Assembly: GCA_944322675.1 (NCBI GenBank)
Contig: CALUPO010000003.1
Span: 95,351 to 159,350 of the forward strand
DNA: 64,000 nt
Reading direction: 5' to 3'
Origin: Candidatus Gastranaerophilales bacterium
Lineage (GTDB): Bacteria > Cyanobacteriota > Vampirovibrionia > Gastranaerophilales > Gastranaerophilaceae
Below the pieces are notes generated by a model. That model made no database searches, had not been told where the DNA came from, and saw nothing but the letters and a program-made list of their open reading frames with translations. Each line of letters starts with the position of its first letter. Within the stretch, counting starts at the first letter, position 1. Position numbers and translations under genes: made by a program. Shown one piece after another: positions 8,283-17,614 of this stretch.

Positions 8283-9356
8283 ATGACAAGAATTGCTATT
8301 GATGCAATGGGTGGAGATCATGCTCCAGGAGAAATAGTTAATGGAGCGGTATGGGCTGCTCGTGATTATGGAGTTGCTATTGAATTCGTTGGTAAGCAGG
8401 ATAAAATAGAACGGGAACTTGATAGAATTACAAATGAAGGTTTCGTTTATGATGGAAGTGGTGTATATAAACCAAGACGAATAAGAATTAATGTAAAAGA
8501 TCTGGATATAAAAATTACTCAGGCAGAAGATGTAATAGAAATGGGTGAAGCACCGGGGCAGGCAATTCGTAAGAAAAAACGTTCGTCAATTGTTTTGGCT
8601 GTAGATGCTGTTGCAAAAGGTAGTTCAGATGCTGTTGTTGCTGCCGGTTCAACAGGTGCAGCTATGGCTGCAAGTTTATTTGGGCTTGGACGTTTAAATG
8701 GTATTGAACGTCCGGCAATAGCCGTTACTCTTCCAACAATGAAAAAACCAGTGGTGTTGATTGATGCAGGGGCTAATACAAATTCAACACCTGAGATGTT
8801 ATATCAGTTTGGCGTTATGGGTATGTTCTTTTCAAAGCATGTTTTAGGTATTGATAAACCTAGAATAGGTGTTTTAAATATTGGAGAAGAAGCCGGTAAG
8901 GGTGATAATCTCGCACAGATGGCTTATAAGCTATTTGATGAACGTGCTGATAAAAATGCAAATGATTTTCAATTTATTGGAAATATTGAAGGCAAAGAAA
9001 TATTTTTAGGCAATTGTGAAGTTATTGTCTGTGATGGCTTTGTTGGTAATGTTGCATTAAAAACTATTGAAGGTGCTTCTTCAATGTTGTTCCATTTGAT
9101 TCGTCACGAATTTAAAAAAGATTTTTTATCTCAAATTATCGGTTTATTAGCAAAACCAGCAATGAAACGTATTTTTGAACGGATAAATTACGAAGAATTT
9201 GGTGGAGCATTATTACTTGGTGTAAAAGGTGTCACTGTTATCTCACACGGTCGTTCTAAAGCATATGCAATAAAAAATGCAGTTCGTGTGGCAAAAGAAG
9301 CTGTTGAGTCAGGCATAAATAAACAAATTGCTGATTTTAATTTTAATGAGGAATAA
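8283..9356 (+). CDS. plsX: Phosphate acyltransferase PlsX
   Basis: PlsX makes acyl-phosphate from acyl-ACP for membrane phospholipid synthesis, acting at the cytoplasmic face. I set the start at the ATG (MTRIAIDAMGGDHAP), because GAGG lies 8 bp upstream; the in-frame TTG at 8265 would put that ribosome site inside the gene. The 357-residue protein has the family marks AIDAMGGDHAPGEIV, AAGSTGAAMAAS, LIDAGAN, NIGEEAGKG and CDGFVGNVALKTIEG. It lies between rpmF and fabH in the fatty-acid operon. Confidence 0.95.
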   Translation: MTRIAIDAMGGDHAPGEIVNGAVWAARDYGVAIEFVGKQDKIERELDRITNEGFVYDGSGVYKPRRIRINVKDLDIKITQAEDVIEMGEAPGQAIRKKKRSSIVLAVDAVAKGSSDAVVAAGSTGAAMAASLFGLGRLNGIERPAIAVTLPTMKKPVVLIDAGANTNSTPEMLYQFGVMGMFFSKHVLGIDKPRIGVLNIGEEAGKGDNLAQMAYKLFDERADKNANDFQFIGNIEGKEIFLGNCEVIVCDGFVGNVALKTIEGASSMLFHLIRHEFKKDFLSQIIGLLAKPAMKRIFERINYEEFGGALLLGVKGVTVISHGRSKAYAIKNAVRVAKEAVESGINKQIADFNFNEE

Positions 9357-9365
9357 AATACAGGT

Positions 9366-10364
9366 ATGAGAAATATCGGAGTCAAAATAAAAGGGCTTGG
9401 GATGCATGTTCCTGAAACTGTTATAACAAACGATGATTTAACAAAGTTTCTAGATACATCGGATGAATGGATAACAACAAGAACCGGAATTAAAAAAAGA
9501 CGGGTTGTTAAAAAAGGTGAGGATGTTGTAACTCTGGGAGTTGAAGCTGCAAGAAAGGCAATTGTAAATTCACAATTAAATGTAAGTGAGATTGATGCAA
9601 TAATTTGTGCAACATCATGTCCAAAGCATTTATATCCGTCAACTGCATGTGAAATACAAAAAGCTTTAGATATAAAAAATGCTTTTGCTTTTGATATCAC
9701 TGCTGCATGTACAGGTTTTATATATGCAATTGACATAGCTCAAGCATATATTCAAAGTGGCAAATATAAAAATATACTAATTGTTGCAACCGATACCAAT
9801 AGTAAGTTTTTAAATTGGGAAGATCGCTCCATTTGTGTTCTTTTTGGTGATGGAGCAGGTGCAATGGTTCTAAGTAGTTCAAATAATGACAATGATATTT
9901 TAGGAATAAACTTAAAATCAGATGGTAACCTTGGACATTATATAACATTGCCATTAAGTGGTAAAGGTTATCCTTCGTTTGAGCAGGATGAAAGTAGTTC
10001 ACAATATATAAGCATGCTTGGTAAGGATGTTTATAAATTTGTTGTATCTACAATTCCTCAATTTATAGTTGATACAATTGAAAATAGCGGGTTAAATGCA
10101 GATGATATTGATTATCTTGTGCCACATCAAGCTAATATAAGAATAATTGAAGCAATGCAATCACGTCTTAATTATGAAGATAGTAAAGTTATAATTAATA
10201 TTCAAAATTATGGCAACACATCTGCAGCTTCCATACCTATAGCTTTATGTGAAGGCATTTCTGAAGGAAAAATCAAAACACATTCAAAAGTAATTTTATG
10301 TGCTTTTGGTGCAGGTATGACATGGGGAGCTGCAATAATGAATCTTGATAAAGGAGTATACTAA
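9366..10364 (+). CDS. fabH: 3-oxoacyl-ACP synthase III (FabH)
   Basis: FabH starts fatty-acid synthesis by condensing acetyl-CoA with malonyl-ACP. At 332 residues it shows the catalytic triad: Cys115 in ITAACTGFIYA, His in VPHQANIRI (about 255) and Asn in NYGNTSAAS (about 285). It lies 9 bp after plsX, and its TAA stop is immediately followed by the fabD ATG. Confidence 0.97.
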   Translation: MRNIGVKIKGLGMHVPETVITNDDLTKFLDTSDEWITTRTGIKKRRVVKKGEDVVTLGVEAARKAIVNSQLNVSEIDAIICATSCPKHLYPSTACEIQKALDIKNAFAFDITAACTGFIYAIDIAQAYIQSGKYKNILIVATDTNSKFLNWEDRSICVLFGDGAGAMVLSSSNNDNDILGINLKSDGNLGHYITLPLSGKGYPSFEQDESSSQYISMLGKDVYKFVVSTIPQFIVDTIENSGLNADDIDYLVPHQANIRIIEAMQSRLNYEDSKVIINIQNYGNTSAASIPIALCEGISEGKIKTHSKVILCAFGAGMTWGAAIMNLDKGVY

Positions 10365-11324
10365 ATGGAAAAAATAAAAGTTGCATTTTTGTTTCCAGGT
10401 CAGGGTGCACAAAGTGTTGGCATGGGATTAGATTTATATCAAAATTCAAATAAATCAAAAGAAGTTTTTGATATAGCTAATAATGTTCTTGGTTATGATA
10501 TAGCAAAGTTATGTTTTGAAGGACCGGATGAAGAATTAAAAAAGACAATAAATACTCAACCGGCATTAACTGCTGTGTCAATTGCTGCATTAAATGCTTT
10601 TTTAGAAAAAGAACCTTTAATTGAATTATGTTATACAGCAGGTCACAGTCTTGGTGAATATTCAGCAATGTATGCTTCAAATGTTTTAACTATTGAAGAT
10701 ACTTTTAAAGCTATTCAAAAAAGAGCTTTTTGTATGAATGAAGCTGCAATAAACAATCCTGGTAAAATGGCTGCTATACTTGGCATGGAAGCTAATAAAA
10801 TAAATGAAATTTTAAAAAATGTTAAAACTGGAATTGCTCAAGTTGCAAATTATAATACTTTTGAACAAACTGTTATAACAGGTGAAGAAAAAGCATTAGA
10901 GGAAGCATGTGAACTTTTAAAAGAAGCTGGAGCTAAGAAAGTTATAATGCTAAATGTGTCAGGTGCATTTCATAGTTCACTTATGGATAGTGCTTCTAGT
11001 GAATTTAAGACATTTGTCGAAAGTTTAAATATTCATGATGCAAATGTTCCTGTTATAACAAACGTTGATGCTTGTGAAACTATTTTAGCTAATGATTTTA
11101 AATACAAAATGCCAAATCAAATTAATTCTTCTGTTATGTGGGTTGATAGTATAAATAAAATAATTGAAAGTGGAGTTGATACTTTTATTGAACTTGGAGC
11201 TGGTAAAGTACTTTCAGGTCTTGTTAAAAAAATAAATAAAAATGTAAATGTATATAATATATCAGATATTGATAGTCTAAATAAAACTTATGAATGTTTA
11301 ATGTATAAAGGAGTTAATGTGTAA
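10365..11324 (+). CDS. fabD: Malonyl-CoA:ACP transacylase (FabD)
   Basis: FabD loads malonate from CoA onto ACP. The 319-residue protein has FLFPGQGAQSVGMG at the N-terminus, the nucleophile Ser95 in AGHSLGEYSA and the catalytic His in VSGAFHSSLM (about 205). The start ATG is directly after the fabH stop, with AAGGAG 6 bp upstream inside the fabH end. The cluster order plsX-fabH-fabD-fabG-acpP-fabF is the classic one. Confidence 0.97.
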   Translation: MEKIKVAFLFPGQGAQSVGMGLDLYQNSNKSKEVFDIANNVLGYDIAKLCFEGPDEELKKTINTQPALTAVSIAALNAFLEKEPLIELCYTAGHSLGEYSAMYASNVLTIEDTFKAIQKRAFCMNEAAINNPGKMAAILGMEANKINEILKNVKTGIAQVANYNTFEQTVITGEEKALEEACELLKEAGAKKVIMLNVSGAFHSSLMDSASSEFKTFVESLNIHDANVPVITNVDACETILANDFKYKMPNQINSSVMWVDSINKIIESGVDTFIELGAGKVLSGLVKKINKNVNVYNISDIDSLNKTYECLMYKGVNV

Positions 11325-11326
11325 TT

Positions 11327-12061
11327 ATGAATACAAGTGAAAAAAAAGTTGCTCTAATAACAGGTGCTTCAAGAGGTATAGGTAAGGAATGTGCATTAGA
11401 ACTAGCAAAAGCTGGATATAATATAGTTATAACATATGCTGGAAATGATGATGCTGCAAATAAAACTGTAAGTGAAATAAAAGCATTAAATGTTGAAGCT
11501 GAAGCTTATAAGTTTGATGTATCAAATAGTGATGAATGTAAGGAAAATATAGGAAAAATTTTAGAAAAACACGGTCAAATAGATGCTTTAGTTAATAATG
11601 CAGGTATAACAAGAGATAATTTAATGCTTAGAATGACAGATGAAGCATGGAATAGTGTTATAAATACAAATTTAAATTCTATGTTTTATATGACACAACC
11701 AATAGTAAAAGCTATGATGAAAAAAAGGCAAGGTGTCATAATAAATATGTCATCAATTGTTGGTGTATATGGAAATGCAGGTCAAATAAATTACTCTGCA
11801 GCCAAAGCCGGGGTTATTGGTTTTACAAAATCACTTGCAAAAGAGGTTGCTTCACGCAATATAAGAGTAAATGCAATTGCACCGGGATTTATACAAACGG
11901 ATATGACAAAAGATTTAGATACAAGTAAAATTGTTGAGGCAATACCTCTAAAAAAATTAGGCGATGTATCTGATATAGCAAAAACCGTAAAGTTCTTAGT
12001 TACCGATGCTCCTTATATAACAGGGCAGGTAATATGTGTTGATGGCGGTCTTGTTATATAA
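11327..12061 (+). CDS. fabG: 3-oxoacyl-ACP reductase (FabG)
   Basis: NADPH-dependent reduction of 3-ketoacyl-ACP in the elongation cycle. A 244-residue short-chain dehydrogenase: TGASRGIGKECA (12-23) for the cofactor, NNAG (90-93), catalytic Ser143, Tyr156 and Lys160 in YSAAK, and the end VDGGLVI. It starts 2 bp after fabD. Confidence 0.97.
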   Translation: MNTSEKKVALITGASRGIGKECALELAKAGYNIVITYAGNDDAANKTVSEIKALNVEAEAYKFDVSNSDECKENIGKILEKHGQIDALVNNAGITRDNLMLRMTDEAWNSVINTNLNSMFYMTQPIVKAMMKKRQGVIINMSSIVGVYGNAGQINYSAAKAGVIGFTKSLAKEVASRNIRVNAIAPGFIQTDMTKDLDTSKIVEAIPLKKLGDVSDIAKTVKFLVTDAPYITGQVICVDGGLVI

Positions 12062-12082
12062 AAATACTTTATAAAATAAATT

Positions 12083-12110
12083 TTGCAAAAAAATCTTTAA
12101 ATAGTATAAT
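12083..12110 (+). promoter_or_regulatory. Sigma-70-type promoter for acpP
   Basis: TTGCAA at 12083-12088 and TATAAT at 12105-12110 with a 16-bp spacer, 46 bp before the acpP start. It would give the abundant carrier protein transcription independent of the upstream fab genes. Confidence 0.65.
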
Positions 12111-12156
12111 AGGACATGTAAATAATTAGTAAATAATATAAAATGAGGGAAAAAAA

Positions 12157-12390
12157 ATGAGTACAGTTTTTGAGAGAGTAAAAAAAGTTGTTGTTGAACA
12201 ATTAAGTGTAGATGAAGCATTAGTTACAGAAAATGCAAGTTTTACAGCTGATTTAGGTGCTGATTCTTTAGATACCGTTGAATTAGTAATGGCATTTGAA
12301 GAAGAATTCGGTACTGAAATACCTGATGAAGAAGCTGAAAAAATTGCTACAGTTAAAGATGCTGTAAATTATATTGAAGCTAATTTATAA
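12157..12390 (+). CDS. acpP: Acyl carrier protein
   Basis: A 77-residue acidic carrier protein. The phosphopantetheine-bearing Ser37 is in the motif [22 protein letters not shown] carries all intermediates of fatty-acid synthesis. A GAGGG ribosome site precedes the ATG. It has its own likely promoter after fabG and is followed by an unusual intergenic structure before fabF. Confidence 0.97.
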   Translation: MSTVFERVKKVVVEQLSVDEALVTENASFTADLGADSLDTVELVMAFEEEFGTEIPDEEAEKIATVKDAVNYIEANL

Positions 12391-12407
12391 TAACAACTAA
12401 AGTTTTG

Positions 12408-12467
12408 GAGGTAATTTATTTGAGAGTTTAATATATCCATATAAATTGCCTCTATTTTAAAATAGAG
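12408..12467 (+). promoter_or_regulatory. Two overlapping inverted repeats between acpP and fabF
   Basis: GAGGTAATTTAT (12408-12419) can pair with ATAAATTGCCTC (12441-12452) through one G-U pair. A perfect 18-bp palindrome, CTCTATTTTAAAATAGAG, occupies 12450-12467. The two share bases 12450-12452, so both cannot form fully at once. There is no T-run directly after either stem, so this is not a plain terminator. An attenuator, a processing site that uncouples acpP from fabF, or an operator are possible. Confidence 0.5.
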
Positions 12468-12482
12468 TAAAAAGGGATACAA

Positions 12483-13733
12483 ATGACTAAAAGAAGAGTT
12501 GTCATAACAGGCATGGGAACAGTTACTCCATATGGCGTTGGAGTTGATAAGTTTTGGAAAAATTTAAAGGAAGGAAAAAGCTGCATAAGCAAATTAAATC
12601 TAGATCCTAACCTTCATACCGTTTTAATAGGTGGTCAAATAAATAATGTAAATATAGACGATTATATAGATCCTAAAGAACAAAAACGCCTTGATAGATA
12701 TAATTATTGGGCGTTAATAGCAGCTGATGAAGCATACAAAGATGCTAATCTTGAGAATGCGGATATTGACCCATATCGTTTTGGTGTAATATTTGGTTCA
12801 GCAGCAGGCGGTTTTAATACTATAGAAGTACAACATAGGATTATGTTAGAAAAGAAACCAACAAAATGTTCACCTTTTACCGTACCTATGATAATTGTTA
12901 ACATGGGAGCAGGTAAGATTTCAATTAAATACGGTGCAAAAGGTGTAAATAAAAGTGTTGTTACTGCTTGTGCCACTTCAGCACATTCAATTGGTGATGC
13001 ATTTCGTTCAATTCAATGGGGTGATGCAGATATAATTATTTCAGGCGGTGCTGAAGCTGCTATTTGTGATATTGGTATAGGAGGTTTTACAAGTGCAAGA
13101 ACATTATCAAAACGCAATGATGAACCTCAAAAAGCATCAAGACCTTATGATAAAGATAGAGATGGTTTTGTTATGACAGAAGGAGCAGGTGTTTTAGTTC
13201 TTGAAGAACTTGAGCATGCTAAAAAACGAGGTGCCAAAATATATGCTGAAATTGTTGGATATGGCCAAACAGCTGATGCTTACGATATAGTTGCACCTGA
13301 TCCTGATGGTAATGGAGCTAAAAAAGCTATGACAAATGCTCTTCTTGATGCAAATTTAAAACCTTCTGATGTTGATTATGTAAATGCACATGGTACATCT
13401 ACAGGTCTTGGTGATATTGCAGAGTCACAAGCTATAGCATCTGTATTTGGAGATTTAGAATCAAATAAAAATTTAAAAGTAAGTTCTACTAAATCAATGA
13501 CAGGTCATGCACTTGGTGCTTCAGGAGCTATTGAATCAATAGCCTGCATAAATGCTATCATAGATAGTATCGTTCCTCCTACAATTAATCTTGATAATCA
13601 AGATGAAGAAGTTGCTAATTTAAATTATGTGCCTCATAAGGCTATTAATACTAATGTTGATGTTGCCATTACAAATTCATTTGGTTTTGGAGGACATAAT
13701 GCAACGTTAGTATTTAAAAAATATAAAGATTAA
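12483..13733 (+). CDS. fabF: 3-oxoacyl-ACP synthase II (FabF)
   Basis: Elongating condensing enzyme of fatty-acid synthesis. The 416-residue protein has catalytic Cys163 in TACATSAHSIGDA and the two histidines in NAHGTSTGLGD (about 304) and TGHALGASGA (about 341), and it ends in the usual NSFGFGGHNATLVF. It is the last gene of the cluster; a strong terminator follows. Confidence 0.97.
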   Translation: MTKRRVVITGMGTVTPYGVGVDKFWKNLKEGKSCISKLNLDPNLHTVLIGGQINNVNIDDYIDPKEQKRLDRYNYWALIAADEAYKDANLENADIDPYRFGVIFGSAAGGFNTIEVQHRIMLEKKPTKCSPFTVPMIIVNMGAGKISIKYGAKGVNKSVVTACATSAHSIGDAFRSIQWGDADIIISGGAEAAICDIGIGGFTSARTLSKRNDEPQKASRPYDKDRDGFVMTEGAGVLVLEELEHAKKRGAKIYAEIVGYGQTADAYDIVAPDPDGNGAKKAMTNALLDANLKPSDVDYVNAHGTSTGLGDIAESQAIASVFGDLESNKNLKVSSTKSMTGHALGASGAIESIACINAIIDSIVPPTINLDNQDEEVANLNYVPHKAINTNVDVAITNSFGFGGHNATLVFKKYKD

Positions 13734-13758
13734 AAAATAATAAGAATTAAATTAAGAT

Positions 13759-13797
13759 TAACCTCCAGAAATTAATTCCTGGAGGTTATTTTTTATT
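13759..13797 (+). terminator. Rho-independent terminator after fabF
   Basis: A 10-bp perfect stem, TAACCTCCAG (13759-13768) with CTGGAGGTTA (13779-13788), followed by TTTTTTATT. It closes the fatty-acid operon and faces the convergent atpC end at 13826. Confidence 0.9.
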
Positions 13798-13825
13798 GTT
13801 AATAAATGCAATGCAATATTATTTA

Positions 13826-14236
13826 TTAATGATACTTAGCACTTGCTTTTAATCGAGCCATGGCTTTTGCAAGAGCTATTTCAGCACGAACAATATCAGT
13901 ATCAGGAGTTGCTTGATTTAAACGCATTAATGCTCTTTCTTGAGCATTTTTAGCACGAACTATATCTATATCGGACCCCAATTGTGCCTCATCTGTCAAT
14001 ATTACAGCAAGATTATCATTAATTTGAAATGTACCACCAATTGTTGCAATATAATCATCTTCTCCATCTTTAACAATTTTTGTAACTCCAATATCAAGAG
14101 CAGTCATAAATGGAATATGATTATATAACACACCAAAATCTCCATCTATACTTCTCGAATATATTTCATTTACATAATCATCAAAAACAACTTTTTCGTG
14201 CGTAATTACTTTAAAATGTATTTTATTATCAGTCAT
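13826..14236 (-). CDS. atpC: ATP synthase epsilon subunit
   Basis: Epsilon is part of the central stalk of F1 and can inhibit the enzyme. The 136-residue protein has the N-terminal beta sandwich (MTALDIGVTKIVKDGED, GGTFQINDN) and the C-terminal two helices (RAKNAQERALMRL, AEIALAKAMARLKASA). It lies 26 bp after atpD. Only beta and epsilon are here, without the other F-ATPase subunits, the arrangement seen in Cyanobacteria and plastids (there named atpB-atpE). Confidence 0.93.
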   Translation of the reverse strand: MTDNKIHFKVITHEKVVFDDYVNEIYSRSIDGDFGVLYNHIPFMTALDIGVTKIVKDGEDDYIATIGGTFQINDNLAVILTDEAQLGSDIDIVRAKNAQERALMRLNQATPDTDIVRAEIALAKAMARLKASAKYH

Positions 14237-14262
14237 AACACAAAATCTTCTCTTTATTTTAC

Positions 14263-15681
<1,419 letters not shown>

Positions 15682-15707
15682 TTATCCTTACTACTATATT
15701 TAACTTC

Positions 15708-15737
15708 ATTATACTAAAATTTACAAATTATGTCTAA
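15708..15737 (-). promoter_or_regulatory. Likely promoter of atpD-atpC
   Basis: On the minus strand, TTAGAC (15737-15732) and a perfect TATAAT (15713-15708) with an 18-bp spacer, followed by AAGGA 12 bp before the atpD ATG. Confidence 0.55.
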
Positions 15738-15754
15738 TTAAATTTTTATTTTTT

Positions 15755-16342
15755 TTATTTAAAAAATTGTTTACTTTCAATTAATACAGGCAAACCGCGA
15801 ACAATACAAAATGTAAGTGCTATATATGCACAAATATATGCAATCAATGAAATAAAACTTTTATAATTATATGAGGTTGGTATATGAGATAGAATTAATA
15901 ATCCAAATGCAAGTGCCTTTGTAACGGCATATGTAAAGCGACTAAAATTTGACGCAACTAAAAATTTACCCAATTTACTTTTCATCATAGTTGTTGAACC
16001 AAAGGCAGTGTAACCTTTTTCAAATGCAAGACTTCTTACTCCATCAGTCAATATACCTCTTGTTACAACAATAAGAGGAAATGCAACATTTACCCAGCCA
16101 AGAACCGCAAATACAATCCAGTATATGTTCTCAACTATTCTATCACCCAGTATATCAAGCATTGCCCCAAACTTAGAGGATTCATTAAACTTTCTTGCCA
16201 CATAACCATCAAGTCCATCAAACCATATGGCAACTGCAGTTAATATAAAAGCTAAAATATATGTTTTTACCGTAAAAAAGAATAATAAAATAACTGCAAT
16301 TAATGCAATAAATATTCTTGAAATTGTTATGATATTTGCCAT
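15755..16342 (-). CDS. pgsA: CDP-alcohol phosphatidyltransferase (PgsA-like)
   Basis: Transfers a phosphatidyl group from CDP-diacylglycerol to an alcohol, most likely glycerol-3-phosphate in phosphatidylglycerol synthesis. The 195-residue membrane protein shows the complete CDP-alcohol signature, DGLDGYVAR then an eight-residue gap then GAMLDILGD (about 41-66), with 4-5 membrane segments around it. It follows the oxidoreductase gene by 27 bp. The exact alcohol is not proven, and a serine or inositol enzyme remains possible. Confidence 0.8.
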   Translation of the reverse strand: MANIITISRIFIALIAVILLFFFTVKTYILAFILTAVAIWFDGLDGYVARKFNESSKFGAMLDILGDRIVENIYWIVFAVLGWVNVAFPLIVVTRGILTDGVRSLAFEKGYTAFGSTTMMKSKLGKFLVASNFSRFTYAVTKALAFGLLILSHIPTSYNYKSFISLIAYICAYIALTFCIVRGLPVLIESKQFFK

Positions 16343-16369
16343 ATTATAAAAGCCTCTTCAATCTATTTT

Positions 16370-17374
16370 TTATTTACGTTTACTCCTTGATAAGACATAA
16401 TCAATATTATCAAGCTGTTTCATTTTTGTTTCACCAAGCATTAGTTTTTCTGCATCTTCTAAAACCTTTACAACTTCATAACCATTTTCTCCATCGCTTC
16501 TTGCTTTTGACTTATTTTCCATACAAGTTACAAAATGCTGACATTCAAGTTTTAACGGTTCTATTTCAATATAATCAAATGTTATAATTTGGTTATTTTT
16601 AGAAGTAGTATTGTCAAAAATCTGTAATTTATTTTCCATTAATGTGTCATCGAATACAGCGGTTGCTTTTGTACCTCTTACAAGTAAATTAACTCTTTTT
16701 TGAGGATGAATCCAACTATCTGAAATATGACCAATTATACCACCTTCAAATTCCAAGGTTATATGTGTTATATCAAGTATATCATTTCCACTTGAAGATA
16801 CCCCAACAGCTGAAATGACTTTTTGAGGTTTCTTATCAATTATATAACTTATCATTGAGACATCATGCGGTGCTAAATCCCACATTACACTTCTATCATT
16901 TTTAAAGTAATTTATATTTAATCTATCACTTTGGATATATTTTATATCACCTAAAATATTATCTTCAATTAGCATTTTTAACCTGTTAACAACAGGATGA
17001 TATAAAAGTAGGTGACCCACCATTAACACTAAATTTTTTTCATAGGCAAGGTTCATTAATGATTGTGCTTCAGCCGCAACGGTTGATATTGGTTTTTCAA
17101 CATATACATTTTTTCCATGCTCTAAAAGTTCTTTTACAATTTTATAATGTGTATGGCTTGGAGTTACAACAACAACACCTTTTATTTCCGAATTTTCTAA
17201 AATATCCCTATAATCTTTTGTAACATTTATATTTTTATATTCATTTGAAATATTATACAAATTTTCTTCATAAATATCACAAACTGTATGTAAATAGCCT
17301 AAATTATAAAAATTTCTTACAATATTACGCCCCCACAAGCCTGCACCTATTACACCTATTTTATGCTCTTGCAT
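16370..17374 (-). CDS. Gfo/Idh/MocA family oxidoreductase
   Basis: A 334-residue NAD(P)-dependent dehydrogenase. The Rossmann start is IGVIGAGLWGRNIV (6-19), and the EKP motif is YVEKPIS (about 92-98). The C-terminal alpha/beta domain includes DLAPHDVSMI, where the His is typical. These enzymes often act on sugars, including nucleotide sugars in surface polysaccharide synthesis, but the substrate here is unknown. It is co-directional with pgsA, and a clear promoter lies upstream at 17405-17433. Confidence 0.85.
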   Translation of the reverse strand: MQEHKIGVIGAGLWGRNIVRNFYNLGYLHTVCDIYEENLYNISNEYKNINVTKDYRDILENSEIKGVVVVTPSHTHYKIVKELLEHGKNVYVEKPISTVAAEAQSLMNLAYEKNLVLMVGHLLLYHPVVNRLKMLIEDNILGDIKYIQSDRLNINYFKNDRSVMWDLAPHDVSMISYIIDKKPQKVISAVGVSSSGNDILDITHITLEFEGGIIGHISDSWIHPQKRVNLLVRGTKATAVFDDTLMENKLQIFDNTTSKNNQIITFDYIEIEPLKLECQHFVTCMENKSKARSDGENGYEVVKVLEDAEKLMLGETKMKQLDNIDYVLSRSKRK

Positions 17375-17404
17375 TTTTTCTCCATTATTTAATCCTTTAC
17401 CTTT

Positions 17405-17433
17405 ATTTTAGTATTGTAAAATTTAAACGTCAA
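17405..17433 (-). promoter_or_regulatory. Sigma-70-type promoter for the oxidoreductase-pgsA pair
   Basis: On the minus strand, TTGACG (17433-17428), a 17-bp spacer, then TAAAAT (17410-17405), about 30 bp before the start codon. Confidence 0.6.
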
Positions 17434-17455
17434 ATTAAATTTTTATAAATTTTTT

Positions 17456-17514
17456 TGTAAATTTTTGTAAATATTATTTCTTAAAACTAGCAAATTATTT
17501 TTTTAGGGTTTTTA
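17456..17514 (+). promoter_or_regulatory. Shared upstream element (copy A) before kinase-like gene
   Basis: Contains TGTAAATTTTTGTAAAT (17456-17472), TAGCAA (17488-17493), a T-rich 14-nt stretch and GTTTTTA (17508-17514), about 100 bp before the gene at 17615. The same layout, including the TGTAAAT direct repeat, is found before the gene at 23375. Shorter versions lie before four more lineage-specific genes. Confidence 0.5.
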
Positions 17515-17614
17515 ATATGAATAAATAAAACTTAGTTTAATTATAAAAAAAATAAATTAAAGTTTTAAGACCAGATATTATTAAATATTATTAAAAAAAG
17601 GAAGGGAATGACTT

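Noticed and set aside
9188..9736. 182-codon minus-strand frame over plsX and fabH
   Set aside because: It covers the conserved ends of two well-supported genes and has no ribosome site or recognisable protein pattern.
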